Shown here: one piece after another, positions 6,443 through 8,831 of the stretch
How the letters are laid out: the number at the start of each line of letters is the position of its first letter
Numbering within the stretch: the first letter of the stretch is position 1
Assembly: GCA_903929895.1 (NCBI GenBank)
Contig: CAIYWM010000564.1
Span: 1-8,831, forward strand
Direction of reading: 5' to 3'
Origin: an uncultured Alphaproteobacteria bacterium
GTDB lineage: Bacteria; Pseudomonadota; Alphaproteobacteria; Reyranellales; Reyranellaceae
Length of the DNA: 8,831 nucleotides
The notes under the pieces: generated by a model
What the model saw: only the letters and a program-made list of their open reading frames with translations
Told to the model about the DNA's origin: nothing
The model's database searches: none
Program-made: the position numbers and the translations under genes

Positions 6443-7834
6443 ATGACCGCATCGGCGCGCTGGGAGAGGTTCGACAGCCGTCGCGGAGAGTGGGTGGCTA
6501 CCGACTGCACGCTTCGTATCGCCGAGACCTATGTGGCGCGAGAGGGTATGTGGAAGCTGCCTGTGCTCACGGGTCTCATCAACAGCCCGACGCTTCGGCC
6601 AGATGGATCGATCCTCGACCGACCTGGTTACGATGTATCCACCGGCATGCTGTTCGATCCGCAGCAGACACGCTTTCCGTCCATCATGCCGGAGCCGGAC
6701 CGGGACGAAGCCCTGGCGGCGCTGTCCTACCTGCGCAAGCTGATCGATAGCTTTCCCTTCGTCGGTGATGCGGATCGGGCGGTGGCTCTTTCCGGCATCC
6801 TGACGACCGTGGTTCGACGCTCTATTCCAACCGCGCTACTGCATGCCTTCAACGCGCCTGTCGCAGGGTCGGTAAAGTCGCTGCTGGTCGACATTGCCAG
6901 CATGATCGCCTCGGGCCGGCCGGCTGCTGTGATTGCCCAGGGCAAGACCGAGGAGGAAATGGAAAAGCGCCTCGGCGCCGCGTTCATCGCAGGCGACGCC
7001 CTGATATCGATCGACAACCGCGAGATTCCCCTAGGCGGCGAGCTGCTCTGCCAGGCGCTGACGCAGACTACACTCAAGGTCAGGGTCCTGGGCAAGTCGC
7101 TCAACGCCGAGGTGCCCAGCAATGCCGCGGTGTTCGCCACTGGCAACAATCTCACGCTCGCCGGCGACATGACCCGGCGCGCCATCCGCTGCTCCCTCGA
7201 CCCAGGCGTCGAGCGTCCGGAGCTGAGGGAGTTCGATCGCGATCCGATCGCTACCGTTGAGGCGGCCCGTGGTGACTACGCGATTGCCGCGCTCACCATT
7301 CTGCGGGCCTTCCATGTCGCGGGACGGCCACAGCAGACGACGCCCCTCGGCTCGTTCGTCGAATCGTCGCGCTGGGTTCGTGATTCGCTGATCTGGCTGG
7401 GCGAAGCCGATCCGTGTGCCACCATGGACCAGGTCCGCGAGGCCGATCCCAGGCTCGAAGCCTTCAACATGGTGATCGAGCAATGGCAGGCCGTGCTGGG
7501 CCAGCGCCGGGTTTCCGTCAAGGAGGTCATCGACGCAGCTGTTGAGCAGCGCCAGGCCTCCTTTGCCGGCCGGCCCGAGTTCCTTCACCCCGACTTTCGC
7601 GAGGCCCTTCTGGTGGTCGCCGGCGACGGTGGCGCTATCAACAGTCGTAGGCTGGGCAAGTGGCTGTCTGCCAACCAGAATCGGATCATCGACGGCATGA
7701 AGATCATGGCCCTAGATGTTCGTCGAGTTCGGCGATCTGGTCGGCCAGACGCCGGAGCCGATGCGCCCGCCGCCGCCGTCGGCGGCTTCCATCAGCCGGA
7801 TGGAGGCGGCACTCGGCTGGATGCCGTGGCTTGA
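6443..7834 (+). pseudogene. Phage/ICE-type helicase-primase C-terminal fragment, fused at both ends
   Basis: The 463-residue frame from ATG 6443 resembles the C-terminal ATPase part of large helicase-primase proteins of alphaproteobacterial prophages and integrative elements. Features seen: LTGLINSPTLRPDGSILDRPGYD (about 42-64, family-like), a Walker A region AGSVKS (141-146), Walker B-type LISIDN (187-192), sensor FATGNN (231-236), MTRR (243-246), a SRWVRDSLIWLGEADPC block (309-325) and GGAINSRRLGKWLSANQ (396-412). Homology seems to begin just upstream, at the Val codon at 6416. The N-terminal primase part has been replaced by the IS630 remnant. The Walker A glycine before Lys145 is Val144 (GTA at 6872-6874), which should disable ATP binding. 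After about residue 421 the frame leaves its family and reads DUF6362 DNA out of phase to a TGA at 7832. The frame is otherwise open, so decay seems recent. Confidence 0.75.
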
Positions 7835-8072
7835 GCCCGTCGACGCGAAGATCGTGTGGCTACGGGCCAGCGGGACGCGGTGGAAAGAAATCTGCTGGGA
7901 AGTCGCCCTGGCACGCGCCGCGGCGCACGAGCACTGGCTCTACGCGCTCTGCGTCCTCGCGTGGCGGCTGAACGGCCGTCACGGGCTGATACGTCTGGGG
8001 CGGCGAGCGGTGATTACCCGGGTTCGGAGCGGAGGCGGCTCACACTCAGCTTATCAAAGGCTTCACTATTAG
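7716..8072 (+). CDS. DUF6362-like small helix-turn-helix protein, copy A
   Basis: The 118-residue product starts MFVEFGDLVGQTPEPMRPPP, has a Pro-rich link, then SISRMEAALGWMPWLEPVDA (25-44) and a helix-turn-helix-like core (about 54-78, GTRWKEICWE to AHEHWLYAL), ending with the Arg-rich tail RLGRRAVITRVRSGGGS. It is the longest of three copies. The first ATG follows a TAG directly, and the two codons before that (TGG CCC) fit the Trp-Pro I recall just upstream in family members. The original N-terminus was therefore probably longer, and the gene is likely truncated and joined to the helicase remnant near 7700-7707. No good ribosome binding site precedes it. The role is unknown; such proteins sit near phage or ICE replication and packaging genes. 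After Gly87 the sequence departs abruptly from copies B and C. The family assignment is from memory. Confidence 0.55.
   Translation: MFVEFGDLVGQTPEPMRPPPPSAASISRMEAALGWMPWLEPVDAKIVWLRASGTRWKEICWEVALARAAAHEHWLYALCVLAWRLNGRHGLIRLGRRAVITRVRSGGGSHSAYQRLHY
7789..7976 (+). repeat. 188-base direct repeat, right copy
   Basis: This is the partner of 5082-5269, with 5 mismatches. It is flanked on the left by more DUF6362-like coding sequence (absent from the left copy) and on the right by a tail unlike the other copies. Confidence 0.9.
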
Positions 8073-8086
8073 GAGGCCAAGGCGCG

Positions 8087-8134
8087 ATGGCAGATCGCTT
8101 GGGGACGATCGGCCATCGCTATTCGGAAGCCTGA
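8087..8134 (+). other. 15-codon ORF preceded by AGGAGG
   Basis: AGGAGG at 8071-8076 lies 10 bases before ATG 8087. The frame encodes MADRLGTIGHRYSEA and stops at TGA 8132-8134. It may be the beginning of a lost gene from the remnant element or a chance match. Nothing shows that it is a functional peptide. Confidence 0.2.
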
Positions 8135-8268
8135 GTGGGTGGGTGCGGCTTCCCTTAGGTCCAGGCTCGGTGGGCGAGAGCCTGTTACCAATTCACCATC
8201 CCAGGTTTCGCAGCGAATTTCGACAGCAGTTGAAACCGTTTTGGGTGTTTCCAAGTTCAGCTTCCGAA
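8135..8268. other. Non-coding spacer with a small hairpin
   Basis: No supported gene. CAGGCTC (8162-8168) can pair with GAGCCTG (8178-8184) around a nine-base loop. I see no further RNA-gene signature. Confidence 0.3.
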
Positions 8269-8448
8269 GAGTTCTCTGACTTCGTTAGCCAGACGCCGTT
8301 GGCCTGGGCCGCAGCCCACGAGCACTGGCTCTACGCGCTCTGCCTCATCGCATGGCGGTTGAACGGCAAGGACCGGGTGAAGCACATCGGCAGGCGGAGG
8401 TTGATCGCGCGGGTCCGCTTTGGAGCGGTAAGCGGCCGTCCTGTGTAG
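8269..8448 (+). pseudogene. DUF6362-like gene, copy C, internally deleted
   Basis: The segment encodes EEFSDFVSQTP, matching the start of copy A (VEFGDLVGQTP). It then jumps directly to LAWAAAHEHWLYALCLIAWR, which corresponds to copy A residues about 65-84. About 50 residues in between, including the Pro-rich link and the first half of the predicted helix-turn-helix, are missing, yet the frame is preserved. The tail KDRVKHIGRRRLIARVRFGA is close to copy B. The frame is open upstream to a GTG at 8143, but that part shows no family similarity. Over the shared 3' part, copy C differs from B at roughly 14 of 110 bases, so it is an older relative than the A/B pair. A functional protein is unlikely. 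Confidence 0.55.
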
Positions 8449-8543
8449 CAGGGGGGATTGTCTGAATCGGCTGAATGCGCTGAAATGCTCAGGCGCGGCG
8501 GTAGGTAAGGAAGCCTCTCTTGAAAGCTGCTGAAAGCGTTCGG

Positions 8544-8831
8544 ATGTTGCGCTGGCTTAACCATGTGGAGAAGACCTTGTTTGCACGTCGGTTTTTTATG
8601 ATGGCAGGGCCCCTTGGGCTTGCTGGATATTCGTCGGTTGCCTTCGGTCAGTCACCTGATGTCGCAAAGCTCCGCGATGAGCTGATGGAGCTCGAGAAGG
8701 CAAGCTGGGGATATATGAGAGATAAGAATCTTGACGGTATGCGCGGCTATCTTGCCGACGACGGCCTGCTGATCTTCTCCGACGGTACGCGCTATAATAA
8801 GCGGGAAATTTTGGCCTTCATGCCGGACTAC
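8544..8831 (+). CDS. Exported DUF4440/SnoaL-like protein, 3' end outside the window
   Basis: The frame from ATG 8544 is open to the window edge (96 codons). The N-terminus has a basic stretch with ARRFFMMAG (residues 14-22), close to a twin-arginine signal, followed by a hydrophobic Gly/Ala/Leu segment and a probable cleavage near AFGQS (33-37). The mature part begins with a helix, KLRDELMELEKASWGYM (42-58), and continues NLDGMRGYLADDGLLIFSDG (61-80). This helix, then LADD, then F-x-DG pattern is typical of DUF4440 and SnoaL-like NTF2-fold proteins, often enzymes or binding proteins of unknown substrate. Only a weak ribosome binding site (GAAAG) precedes the ATG. An in-frame TTG at 8520 is an alternative start. 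It appears to be resident DNA beyond the remnant island. Confidence 0.7.
   Translation, partial: MLRWLNHVEKTLFARRFFMMAGPLGLAGYSSVAFGQSPDVAKLRDELMELEKASWGYMRDKNLDGMRGYLADDGLLIFSDGTRYNKREILAFMPDY

Larger units (their letters stand above)
5079..8448. mobile_element. Mosaic remnant island of integrated-element and IS pieces
   Basis: Between the cut 5' end of the nitronate monooxygenase and the end of DUF6362 copy C, nearly every gene is a mobile-element relic. The pieces are three DUF6362-like copies, an IS630 transposase piece and a helicase-primase piece, with DUF4239 the only apparently whole gene. Several junctions are abrupt and fuse unrelated reading frames. I see no integrase, no attachment sites and no outer inverted repeats, so the true borders are uncertain. 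The left border near 5078-5083 is well supported by the broken host gene; the right border is only where recognisable pieces stop. Confidence 0.6.

Noticed and set aside
8135..8268. Riboswitch or small RNA gene in the spacer
   Set aside because: Only one modest hairpin is visible and no conserved riboswitch or RNA core could be recognised.

Overview
The window is GC-rich bacterial DNA. The gene families (Baeyer-Villiger and NtaA-type flavin monooxygenases, a nitronate monooxygenase, DUF4239, and a helicase/DUF6362 pair of the sort I associate with alphaproteobacterial integrated elements) suggest a soil or water alphaproteobacterium of the Bradyrhizobium/Reyranella kind. That is an inference from style, not a marker-based placement.

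Left part (1-4090): after about 460 bases with no convincing gene comes a type I Baeyer-Villiger monooxygenase (467-2335, +). A 36-codon ORF with a strong ribosome binding site follows (2401-2511), then an LLM-class flavin monooxygenase of the NtaA/SnaA/DszA group (2521-3840, +). A 3' hairpin and a compact palindromic, MITE-like element (3941-4060) separate these from a convergent nitronate monooxygenase gene (4089-5084, -). Three different flavoenzymes side by side point to an accessory oxidative catabolic cluster, although no substrate can be read from the sequence.

Middle and right part (5079-8448): the nitronate monooxygenase loses its 5' end at a sharp junction near 5078-5083. There the DNA becomes part of a DUF6362-like gene. 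From here to 8448 the window is a scrapyard of mobile-element pieces. It holds three DUF6362-like copies (two truncated, one with an internal deletion), a piece of an IS630-type transposase, and the C-terminal part of a phage/ICE-type helicase-primase. The helicase piece has an altered Walker A motif and is fused at both ends to foreign sequence. One apparently intact four-helix membrane gene (DUF4239, bestrophin-like, 5344-6108, -) is embedded in the middle. Copies A and B of DUF6362 share a 188-base block with only 5 differences and then diverge abruptly, so the rearrangement looks fairly recent.

Right edge: an exported protein with a twin-arginine-like signal and a DUF4440/SnoaL-like start begins at 8544 and runs off the window.

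I see no tRNA, rRNA, CRISPR array or intact transposon. The main stories are the oxidative enzyme cluster and the mosaic remnant island that cut into it. I do not see a clearly new functional system.
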